From positions 1 to 64,000 of the forward strand of contig AJFK01000028.1 in NCBI GenBank assembly GCA_000467715.1: DNA of 64,000 bases, in the 5' to 3' direction. The number at the start of each line of letters is the position of its first letter. Positions within the stretch are counted from its first letter, which is position 1. The position numbers and the translations under genes were made by a program. Positions 35,026-47,061 of the stretch are shown here, in pieces. The notes under the pieces were generated by a model. That model made no database searches and was not told where the DNA came from. It saw only the letters and a program-made list of their open reading frames with translations. This DNA is from Hysterium pulicare CBS 123377. Taxonomy: Eukaryota > Ascomycota > Dothideomycetes > Hysteriales > Hysteriaceae.

Positions 35026-37036
35026 GGTGGACAGACAACATGGAGGTTTTGGGAATACATAAGATATAACTAAGGCTCTTTGAGACTAAGGCACGGTGTC
35101 GACCCTGATGCCGTGCCTGCATCAGCTCAAAACAATCGGGCACATGGAGACAGGTAGGGAGCGAAGGTTAGACCGCAGAAGCACAGCACAATTGCGTGCG
35201 TCTGATATTGGGACGTTACCGCTGTGTGAAGTGTGCAGATGCAAGGGTTCTGTTGAAAGAGCCAACGGAACTGCCTGTCCGTGCAGGGCTGACGTTCTGA
35301 CTGTCGACCACTCTCCGGCTGCTTCTTCAGTGCAGCCGAAACAGCGACGCAGGCCCGTCCCTGGGGGGGTGGAGGCAGGTCAGCGAAAACAAAGAAGAGA
35401 AAGAGGGGCTCCCGCAGAGCTATTGGGGCGGCGAACGGCGTAGGGGATGCAGAGGAAGGATGCAGAGGGTGGAGGTGCAGCGTAGAGGGAGTGGTAGGAG
35501 GAGCAGTCAGGACAGCGGGCTAGAAGAGGACACACGCTGAAATTGCAGCGAGCAGCAGGAGGCCGACCGAGAAGAGCAGGTCGCGCTCGCAGTCGAATTG
35601 GCGGAGTTCTAGCAATGGCATACCCCGGGTTCGTGGAGCTGCTGCTGTTTGAGGGCTCGCACGGCCCGGCAGTAGTGCGTATGGGGGCAGGGCTTGGGCA
35701 GCTGGGGAGCGAGTCGGCCAGCACGCAGCACGCAGCACGCAGCACCGAGCAGGCGGCTGCCAAAGGCCTGCATTCCTCCTACCTATCTGCCTGCCTGCAA
35801 CCTACGGACTTTTTAGCTCGTGGCGGGTTGGGATCCGCCTCCTGCTACAGATCTCGAGCCATCCGCGCTGGGAATCTCATCACCCAACCGGCCGCCGTCC
35901 AGTCTGGCCAACCGCGTCCAATGCCGTGTCTGATGATGCCGATCGTGCAGCGTGGGATGCGCCAGACAAGGGCCTCCAGGGCCTCCAAGCCGCGCTTCCA
36001 CCTGTCAATGTCGTAAAGTCGGCGCCGGGCAGCTCGATATTGCGGCAAAATCCCGTTATTGCGTCCAGGTTCCCCCAGACCTGGCGTCGGGTACTGCGCA
36101 GCGCCTTAGTGCCCATCCAATAAGCGTCATATAGATGAGTTTCAAAGTGACAGCCTGCACTTGACCAGCCTGTCGAGCGCCCCGAGGCCTCAGCCATGGC
36201 CCCATCCTCCATCTCATCCGCCGAGAGCACAGACGATCAGCATGGGAAGAAGAAACGATGAGGACATCCGGCAGATTGCCGCTAAAATCCTTCCGTAAAA
36301 GCAGCGTGTGGCCCGCGTCCAAGCCGCCGTTGCGAACGTCTTCGATGCCACCACCGGCGCCCTCGTGCGTGTTTCTTGCATGTGCTGTCTTAGCTGCAGT
36401 TCCAAAAGGGCCCCCGTCGGTTGCCCACCGATGCAGCTTACACTTTATGCTACAGTGCGGATGCCTGTGCGTTATGATGCCTGCTATTGAAAGGCTGTAG
36501 TTCCAAGTCAAAACGGACATGTTATGCGAGAGGAATATACTAATGCCCTCAAGTACCTAAGTAGCCTAAGGGAGCTCATCAAAGCACCCCTGCTCGGGAT
36601 GTCGTGGTGATGCTTTTTTTTGGGGCCATGCAAGTACTCCTCTCAATCCTTCGCGCACAAACGTTTCTGCTTGAAGCACGAGTTGTCATGTCCATGTCCG
36701 TATAGTCCGTATAGTCCGAGAGGAGGCATATAAGGCATAGATTAACGACATTGCATTCGTCCATCCATAGCAGCACGTACTCAAGAGACAATCTAACATT
36801 GATGATGGACTTCCATAAAAGGCCTGATTGACCGGGGTTTGATTGGCTCAGTCACGTGCATATGCATCGCCGAAGCGGCCGGCGGCCAATTCATTACCGC
36901 ATGACTAATGATGTACCAAACTTTGCTGAATTTCAATTTCCTGGGCCATGTTTACCCTCGAACCGGCACGCACACACCCTCACCTCAACTCTCGACAGTA
37001 CTCTCAGTCTTATTGTCGTCGTATATATAAGCGGCC
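35026..37036. other. Divergent GC-rich intergenic region
   Basis: Two kilobases between the starts of the Zn2Cys6 and WW-domain genes. At about 35300-36400 long stop-free stretches exist on both strands because of high GC, but none has ATG context plus a domain. A TATATATAA stretch lies at about 37021-37029, just before the WW gene ATG. Confidence 0.45.
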
Positions 37037-37894
37037 ATGGCTAATCAGTCTATAGATAACGAATCCACCATTAACTCAGACAAGCAGTTGCAGGGTACGG
37101 AAGAGGGAGAGCTGAGCGACAGCGGACGTAGTCGAAGCCCCAGTCCCGACCGCGACCGCGACCGTGATCGTGGACGTGAACGCAGCACGCCAGGTCGGTG
37201 CGCAGATGCCCCTAAGACAGACCACCCTGAATTGACATACGAAGACGAAGAAACCCCTCCGCTTCCCAATGAAGCTGTGCCGGAAGACGACGGTTGGGAG
37301 GCGGTATTTGATACCACGAGGAATGCCTACTACTTCTACAACCGCTTCACGCACGCCACTCAATGGGAAAACCCCCGCGTGCCAGACGCAAATGCGGCTG
37401 GCTCAGGCGCACCTCATGCGACGGATTCGAGTGGCGCTCCTGGAACAACCAGCAGTGGTGGCGCTCCTGGCACTAGATTATCTTCTCCTCCAAAACGCCT
37501 CCATGGAGGTTACAATCCAGCCATACATGGCGACTATGATCCCAACGCAGACTACGCTCTCGAGGCTCAGAAGGAAGAGGAAGAAGCAGCTGAAGCAGCA
37601 GCCGCATTCCGTCAAGATCCAACCATGCAGTACGCCGGATCTGCGCACTTCAACCGCTTCACAGGCCGTTTCCAGACTGCGTCGATCAACCCCGAAAATT
37701 ACAATGACGAAAACAAAAGCAAGCGGCAGATGAGCGCCTTCTTCGATGTCGACGCGGCCGCCAATAGTCACGATGGACGGAGCTTGAAGGCAGAGAGGCA
37801 AGCCAAAAAACTGTCAAGGCAAGAGCTCAAGGCATTCAAGGAGAAGCGGCGGGAGAAGAAAGAGGAGAAGCGGCGCGCATGGCTGAAGGACTGA
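37037..37894 (+). CDS. WW-domain protein, RS-rich (likely mRNA processing)
   Basis: Single exon, 285 residues. The N-terminus has a short Arg/Ser/Asp-rich stretch (SRSPSPDRDRDRDRGRERS). One WW domain spans about residues 83-115: GWEAVFDTTRNAYYFYNRFT then QWENP, with both Trp and the central YYF present, so proline-motif binding is expected. The middle has a Gly/Ala/Ser linker, then FNRFTGRFQ and AFFDVD. The C-terminus is a Lys/Arg/Glu-rich coil (KLSRQELKAFKEKRREKKEEKRR). The mix of RS-like and WW elements suggests a splicing or transcription-coupled factor; I do not assign an ortholog. Confidence 0.85.
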   Translation: MANQSIDNESTINSDKQLQGTEEGELSDSGRSRSPSPDRDRDRDRGRERSTPGRCADAPKTDHPELTYEDEETPPLPNEAVPEDDGWEAVFDTTRNAYYFYNRFTHATQWENPRVPDANAAGSGAPHATDSSGAPGTTSSGGAPGTRLSSPPKRLHGGYNPAIHGDYDPNADYALEAQKEEEEAAEAAAAFRQDPTMQYAGSAHFNRFTGRFQTASINPENYNDENKSKRQMSAFFDVDAAANSHDGRSLKAERQAKKLSRQELKAFKEKRREKKEEKRRAWLKD

Positions 37895-40800
37895 AATGCA
37901 GAGTTCCGGACGGTAGGCTTGTTAAAAGAAGTATGCTGTCGTTACGTATTAACTTATGTGATATCTAGGGCACAGTGTGTAAGAGGTAATCTCGGATTGC
38001 TTGGCAATTCTTGGGAGGCATACTCGTTTATTTTGCATAGTGCTGCATCTTTTCAACTGTAAAATCGCTCTGCGATTTTGGTCTCAATCAAATCAGCATG
38101 TCTCCAAAGGGTGTCTATAGCTTTTGCATGGCTTTAGGAGAACTTGGGGGTTTCTAAAGCTTTTCCCATCAGGAAATAGGGTTCTTCGGTTTCAATTTTC
38201 TTTGCAAAGGTGTTACATACCCAGGTATTCTGGGGGGTCGGTCACGAACACCTGCATACATGGTTCACTCTCAATTTCCTTTCCAATCAGCATAGCGCCG
38301 ACAGCGCCCATTTGTAGGTTTACATTCCAAATACAACAACCACGATCTTAATTTGTGTTTCGACATTGCACAAAGTATACCATTTCCGGTTCTGTGACTA
38401 GTAAAAACTAGCTCAGTTCAATATACCTAGTGCAGAGTCCGCGCTTATGTATCTGTGTTCCTATATTAATGCTGGGTAATCAAGCCACTTTTGCCCGGAT
38501 ATCAATCTTACTGCATAACCCGCTCGTGCCACTCTTCTCGGCCTTTGCTGACCACAACGCAGACCTTCCTTCCTACGTAGCACAACGGATTCTCGATTGC
38601 TGTCGCACCGGGTAATCGGTAGTCGGCATGCCACTCTAGTCTCACGGACTTACAGCCATGCCATGTGGTCGTGCAATCTATGCGGGACCACATCGCCCCC
38701 AAATCTCAGCTGGCTGCCACGAGGTGGTCAATCTAATGAGATCAAAACGGCCCCGAATCTCACCCCCACTGTTTATCTTCCCGGCACTAGTTGCCATGGG
38801 CAATCAGGCTATGACTTATTGTCAGTGGATACCATTGCGATGGCGCGTAGTTGTTCATTTGGGTTTCACTGCGAAGTACTCGGTGTCCTCATCTGTGGAG
38901 CTTAAGGTTAAACCTTGACCTTATTCAATTTATGGATTGTCTCACGCTCGTTGCGCAGTAGCTTTGCCATCTTCTGGTCTCATCACTGTCGCATTGTCAT
39001 CATCTTATTTGCATATCTCCGCTTCGGCCCTTTCCACTTATCCAGCTATGACCGCTTCCCCGGCCCTTATATCGGACAACCCTCAGAACCATGGTTGACA
39101 TCCTACCGTGACAGAGCCGCCTTGTGTCACATCCTCAAACTATTCAACCGCGTATAATGGGATGATAGCACCTCTACCGATACTAGGGTGTTTGAAAGGG
39201 TTCCATCCCACATACTACAAAAATTGACCCTCCTAAAAACAGTATTTCCTTGATATACCATCTATCTATTACACGGATATCTCCACCAACGAAAACTTCC
39301 TAGACTTCTTTCTTCTCAAAGAAATCTCTCCTAGGAAGCTTTTCATCTTAGAATTGACCCGTCTCCGAAGCAATTTCTTCACTTACGATCACACGTCAGC
39401 TCCGTCTCTCTTCTTCCTAGCGAACAATACTGCCCCTGCCTTACAAAGCGTCCCAAGGAGATCGAGTAGAAGCATTCGAGCCTCACGTCTCCAATCAAGT
39501 CGCAGACCTTCTTATCACAGAAGACTTTTCTGTAGTGTCAGAATACCAAACCGGGGACACGTTCGTTATTACCTTTTCCAACACTACCACGAACTCTACT
39601 GCTACAAGCCCGATCCCTACGTCTATAGGCTCCACGCACCTCAGCGCGCCGAACTCCAATATCAACGGGAGTGATCATGTGTATTCGACGTCCTGGGCTG
39701 TGATGGACGTGCCTTTTAAACCCAAGAGCTCACCAGCCAGTAATATCTTCTTATAAGCCAAGCCCGAAGGCGCTTTCAGAAAGTTGCAAGACCGCAAAAG
39801 CAAATACCCACCCCATTTGGCATCTCCACTGAGAATAAACTCCGTCTACGACAGAGATCATAGAGACTCTTAATCTATCTCTGATGGATTTTTCTGAGAA
39901 AAGTTTCGACTGTGTTTGCAACCTGTCCACAGCGTCTCTTTGGACGAGCGCTGATAGCCAATTTCGATTTGCTGGGGCTTGGGTGAGTGGTATGTTTAAG
40001 CCGTTGCATGGCATGTACTTCAATACTGTCAACAATCTCTCGTCACAAATGACCTCAAAACCTTCGTCTACTTTACATTGTGGGTGTCAAAGAGACTGAT
40101 GACACCGTCCTTCCTAGAATTTGAACAAGAGATAGGTAGCTGCCTTCTCCACGAATTCATGGATACTGTATGTACGTGCGGGTGTAGACTCTTCTCGTTA
40201 TCTCTCACTTCTCAGAAATGGAGTCTATTTTGCCGGAAAAGAACTCCCTCTTAAGGTTTTAGTACGAACGATAACGGGTACACTTAATTGGAATCCATTT
40301 AAAAAATCTTATGAAACTCACTTTTCTAGCATATCTCATAATGCGGACGATAACCCCGACGTCTGCTGAGGGGCTTGGTACCCATAGTCTTCCGTATTTC
40401 TATTACCGAGTTCGGGACGGCGAACGCGAACTGCGAGAAGAGGTCATCAAAAGGGCGATGTTTATGCAGGACTCCAAGGAATTTTCTAGCCTGGCGCGCG
40501 AAGAGCGGAGAGAAGTGGGTTAGAAAAGCGCCAGCCCTCTGACCTGTTTCTTGGACGAGTTGGATTTTGTCCAGGTAGGATAGCGGGGGGCCAGTCCGAA
40601 GAATCATCTGGGGCCAGAGATGTTACGTGATCAAAAAACTCTAAATTTATGTCCAAAAATCTAACTGTCAGATACATTATCTAACTGTCAGCTAAATTGT
40701 CTGACCATCGGATTTTTTGACTTCGGATTCCTTAAATAGACTTCAGAAAAGAGGACAGTGATATTTAGTTTCCACTAGACGATCTAACTGGAATAGTTTA

Positions 40801-41101
40801 TATACGGCCCATTTTAATTCATGTCAATCAGTTTGACAGATTCGGAATTCATCCTTACGAACGTCTCCTATTCTTGAGAAAGGAGAGAGTAGTCCAGTCT
40901 CCGTAACTAACAGCTCGATAGCCTTGATGCTACTACGAGCATCTACTAGAGTTCGAAGTAGCGTCTTCGAGGTCAACAGTCTGCGCTGCTGAAAACCGGC
41001 GATGCTCGAGAAGGGATCCCGCATGCTGTTTTGGGATGAATTCCTCCAGCCAAAGCGAAACTCAATACTATTCCGTATCCACACAACGAATGCTTCAGCT
41101 T
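37895..41101. other. Gene-poor region with scattered decayed coding traces
   Basis: More than 3 kb without an intact gene. Short protein-like stretches switch frame: EDFSVVSEYQTGDTFVITFS near 39520-39590 followed by STSWAVMDVPFKP near 39690; later FDCVCNLSTASLW near 39910 and YYRVRDGERELREEVIKRAM near 40400. They look like the remains of one or more rightward genes, but I recognise no family. A 20-nt tandem repeat lies at 40661-40700. Confidence 0.4.
40661..40700. repeat. 20-nt tandem repeat, two units plus a diverged third
   Basis: CTAACTGTCAG begins each unit at 40661 and 40681; a weaker third unit starts near 40701. Confidence 0.75.
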
Positions 41102-41839
41102 TCATCCATCCTCCCCCTTTGTGCCCATTTCCTCCATCTTCCTCCTCACATCCCCTACTCCCTTCTCACTTTTTTCCTCGTTCGCCGCGCCATTGACTTC
41201 CTTGCCATCCATCGTACCCGCCTTTACACTCACATCCCCATCCGTGTTCTCATCCACTTCCATTCCCTCATCATCACCCTCACCTTCGCCACTCCTTCCG
41301 CCCACACCACTCTCCAAAGCCTCAACCTCCTTCAATAACCACTCCACAACCTCGCTCTTATCATTAATCTCCGCCTCGAACACAGCATCATGACCCGCCT
41401 TATTCACAACCGTCACATCCGCGCCCGCTTTCACGAGGTATTGCACCGTGGGCAGGTGGCCGTTTAGCGAGGCCCAGTGGAGGGGCGTATTGCCTGACGC
41501 ATTGGTGGAGTTGAGGAGGGGGGAATCGGACAGGAGCGGTGCGAGGATTTTGACTATATCTAGAAAATCAGAGTAAGTTCAATATTCCAGGCAGCGACTT
41601 TTTCCCGGCAGAGAAGGGAGTGAGGGTTGAAGTATTTACGCACCTAAATGCCCATTCGCAGCCGCATAATGCAGCGCCGTATTCCCTGACTCGGCATCTA
41701 TCGCCGCGGCCAGTATCCCGCTTTTCGACGTCTTGTGCTGCGTAGAGAGTTCGTTCAGAAAAGTCTCTAACTCCTCTGTCTCGTTCACGCGCGCCAGGTA
41801 GAGGATATCATCTATCGCGTCCTCGTTCAATTGGAGCAT
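41102..41839 (-). CDS. YAR1: Ankyrin-repeat protein, YAR1-like
   Basis: Two exons on the minus strand, 41839-41644 and 41559-41102, with an 84-nt GTGCGT...TAG intron, giving 217 residues. Two to three ankyrin repeats are clear: GNTALHYAAANGHLG, ending exactly at the splice, and GNTPLHWASLNGHLPTVQYL, then GADVTVVNKAGHDAVFEAE. The C-terminus is acidic and ends with a Lys/Glu-rich tail. Yeast Yar1 is a similar-sized two-repeat protein that chaperones ribosomal protein Rps3 (uS3) during 40S assembly and stress. Size, repeat number and acidic tail support the match, though small ankyrin proteins are easy to confuse. Confidence 0.78.
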
Positions 41840-42674
41840 TATGGAGGTCTACTTCGAGGCCGACTCAAGTCTGAGGCTGGTATCGGAGATTGGAGAGGTT
41901 GAGATTTATACCTATCGGTTATGGTGATGCGCGTGGTTTGGTGGTTTGAACTCACGGATGCCATTTTTTTTGGTGGTGGGGAGACAAGGCTGTCGGCCAA
42001 TGACGTCTACGCAACACACGGACCATTGCCTGAATTGGCTGGACTTGTGAGAAAATGTTCAGGCCACATAGTAAAGCGCTCAAGCTGGCATATCAAGCGT
42101 GCAAGAGGTGCCAAATAAGAGGTCAGGTCTATGAATTTCTCTCTTATTTGAGCTTCCCATAGTGTTTTCAAATGCTGAGTATAAGGAGAGCTCAACTCGA
42201 CTAAAAAACAATTGTAAAGATTTTGAATCCTGAAGATACCGGGAGAGGAAGAGTTATTTGCCGTTCAAAGACGCGCAGTAGAACCGGGTTCAGTGTTACT
42301 ATAATAAAATTGGGAACACTAACAACTACCAAACTCAAGATCACGAGCACATCACATCAAAGGAGGGAGGCAACATGACAAAAACATTCCATTGGGAACG
42401 CAAGTGTATGTATTCGAATTTGACAATGTTGATGCTACAGATGAATAGAGAACGCCATTAATCGTTGCCCCAATATCGAACCCAGATGAGCCAGCCATTA
42501 TCGCTCCCAATCTCAAAATGCCTTTTAACGCCGATAGATCTTTCACAATGTAGAGCAGACGGTCTTTCGAAACTCCAATGAGGCCATGAAATATGAACCA
42601 GTAAACATATTCGCTCAATAAATAAGACAGTATGGTGAGTACGGAGCATTTAAAATTGCATGCGCAGGATCGAA
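41840..42674. other. Intergenic, nothing recognised
   Basis: Between the YAR1-like gene start and the 3' end of the 83-residue gene. Frames present lack ATG context and domains. Confidence 0.4.
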
Positions 42675-42982
42675 TCATGAGCCTGTCGAGCTGATGGATG
42701 AGACGCTGGAGTCGTTGGGATTTGATTGCATGCTTTGACCAGATCGCCTACGTGCGGATCCGGCAGCTATGTTCAGTTGGTGCTTGGTGTGCTCGTGCAT
42801 TATACTAGATGCATTTATTAGAATCATGGCCAAGGTTAGGAAGAGATTGGAATGCCGTACCGAGCGTAAACAGACATGGCTTCGCCTGGGTTGTCGAGAT
42901 CGAACTGACTGGCGAAGTTGTGTTGGGCGGCCATAGGCTCGGAGAATTGTCCTTGGTTGTAGACGGCTTGTGCTTGCGACAT
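42675..42982 (-). CDS. Conserved 83-residue fungal protein
   Basis: Two exons on the minus strand, 42982-42861 and 42804-42675, joined over a 56-nt GTACGG...TAG intron with a CTAAC-type site, giving 83 residues. Read without splicing, exon 1 would end after 48 codons, so the gene is easily missed. Features: NQGQFSEPMAAQHNF, FDLDNPGEAMSVYA, then across the splice RIMHEHTKHQLN, and a Ser-rich tail (SSVSSISSTGS). The motif FDLDNP...YARIMHEHTK is one I recall from short uncharacterised proteins of filamentous ascomycetes. No membrane segment or signal peptide is visible. The intron restores that motif exactly, which supports the model. Confidence 0.75.
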
Positions 42983-45401
42983 TGTGAAGAAACTGGCGTG
43001 AGGTGATATTATGGAAAGTGTATCGAAAAAGACTCTATGCGTGGCTTGAGAAAGAGATGTAGTTGGTGAGGGTGGAATGCCGGATGGATGCTGGATGTAC
43101 TGAAGGAAGTAAAGATGTGAAGACAAAGGATACGAATTGGACGACGGCTGCAGGAGGAATATAAGTAAGCCGACGGGTCCGCCGTGGAGTGCAAGTTATG
43201 GGATCGACAAAGATATGATATCGCCTGGCGTCACCCTTCGGGCCAGTTGCAGCGGTGGTGGCACAAGGATATCTCCTTCCACGACGTCTGAGTGGACGGC
43301 AAAGGGTGCCCCAGGCTGCTAGAGCAGAAGCAGACGGACCCTGCAGATCGCATGACGGCTGTCACCATGGCCAACCAGGGGTCCTTGCGCGCGCTGGACA
43401 AGGCAGCTCTCCCCCCCAGATGACGCCGTTGCTGCCTCCATGGCCGTCTGCCTGCAAAGAGACGAAGCCGCTGACCCTGCGATCTACACCTCTGCCTGGA
43501 CCCTTACTGGCTATATGCAATGAAGGCAATAGTGCGAATACCTGCAGCTCCCAGGAGAAGGACCGACATGTAGAGTATTGTGAATCTTGCGAGACTTGCC
43601 CAAAGCGAGGAATGCTGTTCACTCTCCCGTTCTCCTTTCCCATGACGCGCACAATAATGGGTAGCTCGCCATTCTCTGAAACACAATCTCCAGTGCGATG
43701 CTGAGGCGTGCGAGGTGGCGACATTTCGACGTCAGCGAGAATCAGCCGCACCCCGCAAGCCGCTCCGTAGCAACGGTAGGAAGGTGGAACTGTGGGAAGG
43801 GGGACTTGTGGAATGGCTGCATGCCAGCAGGGGGATTTGGGCTCGAATTGCCGTTTGGCGTGACTGTGAGACTCTCATCATTCCATCACTTGTCGAGCTT
43901 CAGCAGCCGAGTGATGTCAATGGCAAGGATGGACATATGCGGGTACTAGCCGAACGGGGTAGGAGAGGCTGCAAATCCCGGTCCTTCTAGCCCCAAGCCA
44001 ACGCCATGACAGCATTCACGCCAACGAGAGCCTCCGCACGGAACCGTTTCATCCACCACCACATATGCAGGGTCTTTGACGAGAGAACTTTCCCACTGTT
44101 GGTGTACGCCCAGATTACTTTTACCCGTGTCGCATGCATGCATGGCATTTCGAATCCTGTGTACCTTTTAGTGCACTGAGTCTACTCGCATCAAATCCAA
44201 AACCACCGAGTACGTAACTCGTTGAATGGGCCTAGTTCTATAAACAAACAACATCCGCCCTTGTGCAGAGGAGGGCTGGTGCCTGGATGGCTTCGCAAGG
44301 CGCTCGCTCAGCACGCTCGGAAACCAGCTCAGTAGTGGCCTTCTACAGTACAGTATGAGGCGCTTCCCATCTTGATTCCTCCCACATCAGCATCATCATC
44401 TCCCCAACAATGGCCTTTCTGCGGTGAATTCATTCTCAGGTCAATCAATGATGAGAAAGGGCAGAAAGAGTACCGTGCGCATCTTATAGGGCGCCAACGT
44501 TGATCCCGACGCCTCGCCTCGCTTCGACCGACAATGAAGTCACATCCAGACGCTCGGTCCCCATGGTCGAGAACTGAGGATCCACGGATGGTTAAAGCGT
44601 TATGTCATGGCTCCGGAATAAGGTTCCTCCTCTGACTATCAACGTCAGATTCCACGTCAGGTTGGCATTTCTCGGTTCTCACAAAGGTCGGATCGAGGGC
44701 TATCTTCATCGAAGATTCAGACGTTCAGCCAACGAAGGTACCGCAAGGGGAGAATCCGAAAACAACGAGGAATCGAACATGTAGCTGTTCTGCTAGAGCC
44801 AATCATGGTGTACTAGTTGGGGATGCGGCTATCATCAGGCATGAATGGGATGTTGATGAGCAGATGCGACACGAACAGCGCCTATCAGGGATCGATAGGG
44901 GCCTCGCCTCGCGTCCGTACTGTCCACAGTCCCAACAAATGATTGGCCGAAGGTAGACGTGCTGATGTTTCCCGATTCAGCAATTGCTCTGGGTCAGCAG
45001 AAAAGGAGTTCTTCAAAATGTATTGCATTGCATTGCATTGCATTGACGGGCGGTGGCTCCATGTCAAAGCCAGTGAGGATGTTGTGTTCACCTTCCGGAC
45101 GCGATGACGAGATGTTTGCCACCACGTAGAGTAGATAAAGTAATCCATCCACCTGCCAAGATGATTTTGATAATGCTTACGGAGTAAGCCAAGACATTTA
45201 GACCAGGTTAGTATCATCCTCTTCATGCAGGGACCGAGGGATTAACGCAGCAACCCGCCGTCGACCGTTCCCCACATTGCCAGCACCGACACTCTATCCG
45301 CGTCTTTAGCCGAGGCACAAATGATACAGATGGTAAATGAGTACCAGTTAGTGTTAGGAAGCCGTTTGCAGGTTTGTAGAGGATCTCCTCACAGGAGATG
45401 G
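42983..45401. other. Long gene-poor intergenic region
   Basis: Upstream of the 83-residue gene and downstream of the P450 gene. Reading frames are short, start with non-ATG codons, and carry no motif. It contains an (ATTGC)n microsatellite at 45022-45045. Confidence 0.45.
45022..45045. repeat. Microsatellite (ATTGC)n
   Basis: Four full ATTGC units plus ATTG. Confidence 0.9.
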
Positions 45402-47061
45402 TCATAACTCCAGGATCCATTTGACTGGTTCTTTCTCCCTCGACTTCATTCGCACGAAAACATCATCAAGAGGCTTCATGACCCCAACAGGAAGGCGCTT
45501 CTTGTCTATAGGCGGATCATATCGAATTGCACTTGCTCCTTTGGGGGGCTCAAAATCGAATTTCATGACCACGGCTGCGACAAGACTCAAAACCTCAACT
45601 TGAGCAAAATGTCGACCGGGACAGAATACGGCCCCACCCCCAAAACCGCGGAAGGCGGCTGGATGGACTTGTTTTTTTGACTTCGTTTCAGACTCCTTTT
45701 CGTCTACTTGGTGTTCGGTGCGCGTCCCATATTGCGAGTCAAGGAAGCGTCGAGGATTGAACTCATGGACGTCAGGACCCCAGACTGAAGGATCTTGGTG
45801 GATGACACCGCCAGCGACCTGCACAACCGAGTTTGCACGTAAAAGATATTGGTCGGCGACTAAGGTGTCTGCTGTGACCAGGCGTGCGGATGACATTGGT
45901 GCCGATAGCCGTAGGGTCTCCCGGAAGATAGAGTTGAGGAGCGGACAGCTCGATTTGAGGGCGTTGAAGGAAAGCTTGTTAGTTTTCGATCCTCCTTCAG
46001 CGGTTGAAGTGGAGAGCGCACTGGATGCAATCTCTTCTCTGATCTCCTGAAGCAACTCCGGTCTTGAGAAAATATTGTTAAGGACCCAGAAAGTAGTGAT
46101 ACCTGCGTTGGCAAGGGCACCAAAGAGCATACCCATTTCTGCTCGAGCTATATCTGGAAGAGCCAGGTGGATCTCCTGGTGAAGTCTCGTGCGCTCTTGA
46201 ATTAGTTTGGAAGCTTTCTTGTACCTCTCTTTCTCCATATACTCAAGAAAGCCTTCGACACACTTCTCTCGACCGACGTAGGCTTTACGTGCGGTGAGGG
46301 CAGGGAAAAATCCAGCCGTGACTCTAACAAGTCCTTGTTCATAATTCCAGAAATGTTCGATAAGCTCTGGGCTCACAACGAAAGGGTTTTCAGGTCCATA
46401 GAATGTGTAGGTGGTTGCAGTGGTAAACACCTCGCGGATCCATGCAAAAAGATCTTTCTCCACGTCAAATGGCATGCGATTGATCTGTTTGCTGAGCTGG
46501 TCAAGCACGGTGGCACTGACTTCTACAATCTCAGGGGGGCTGAGCACCGAGTATAGAGTCTCATGCATACGATCCATGAATTCTGGGCGTCCTTCATCTT
46601 TAGCATTCTTGTCTCGTAATGCTGCCATTGTCCCAGGTTCAGAGAACCCGACCATGCGATTTGATACTTCGAGAATCAAGGGAGTGAATTGAAGGGTTTT
46701 TGAGGCGCGTTGGACATGGCTCGTAAGAGTAGGGGATGTGATAACGTAAGTGCGGGAAGATAGCATAGGTAGGGCGATGATGGGGGAGTGGCATCGTTTG
46801 CTGTGCGAACGTATTAGTACTAAGTCGAATTAGAAAGTGAGCATCTCCGTACCTCACTTTTGAGAAATAGTCTGCTCCGTCTCTCATCAATCCTATGATA
46901 TGTCCAATGAAGGGTACTCGGGGCTGGAGTACAGGTGGTTCTCGAGGATCACGCTTCTCACGGAAGACTTGATGAATGCTAAAGATCAGGAGGAGAGCTA
47001 CTGAGATGGCAACGATGCCCTTCATGGGCTGCAGCCTGCTGAAGTCAAGCAATGGCTCCAT
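45402..47061 (-). CDS. Cytochrome P450, CYP7/CYP8-like
   Basis: Two exons on the minus strand, 47061-46853 and 46800-45402, with a 52-nt GTACGG...CAG intron, giving 535 residues. The start was set at the ATG at 47061; the frame is open to 47142 only from a TTG. One N-terminal membrane anchor (GIVAISVALLLIFSI) precedes the proline-rich hinge VLQPRVPFIGH. Splicing gives DYFSKVSKRCHSPIIALPML, as in related enzymes. The K-helix ETLR is at 364-367 and the heme loop FGGGAVFCPGRHFA has its Cys at 463. The I-helix, GALANAGITTFW (about 297-308), lacks the usual acid-Thr oxygen-activation pair and instead resembles CYP7/CYP8 enzymes (sterol 7-alpha-hydroxylase, prostacyclin synthase). The substrate is unknown; a sterol or oxylipin is an inference. 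Confidence 0.9.

Noticed and set aside
35380-36520. Many overlapping long frames on both strands
   Set aside because: High GC lowers stop frequency on all frames; none combines ATG context, codon bias and a domain.
38915-39157. P450-like N-terminus suggested by RFPGPYIGQP
   Set aside because: Only this short string resembles the proline hinge; no heme-binding or ExxR motif follows.
42836-43126. A 96-codon leftward frame covering the 83-residue gene's first exon
   Set aside because: Its extra N-terminus is untranslated leader before the ATG at 42982, and its end is intron sequence.
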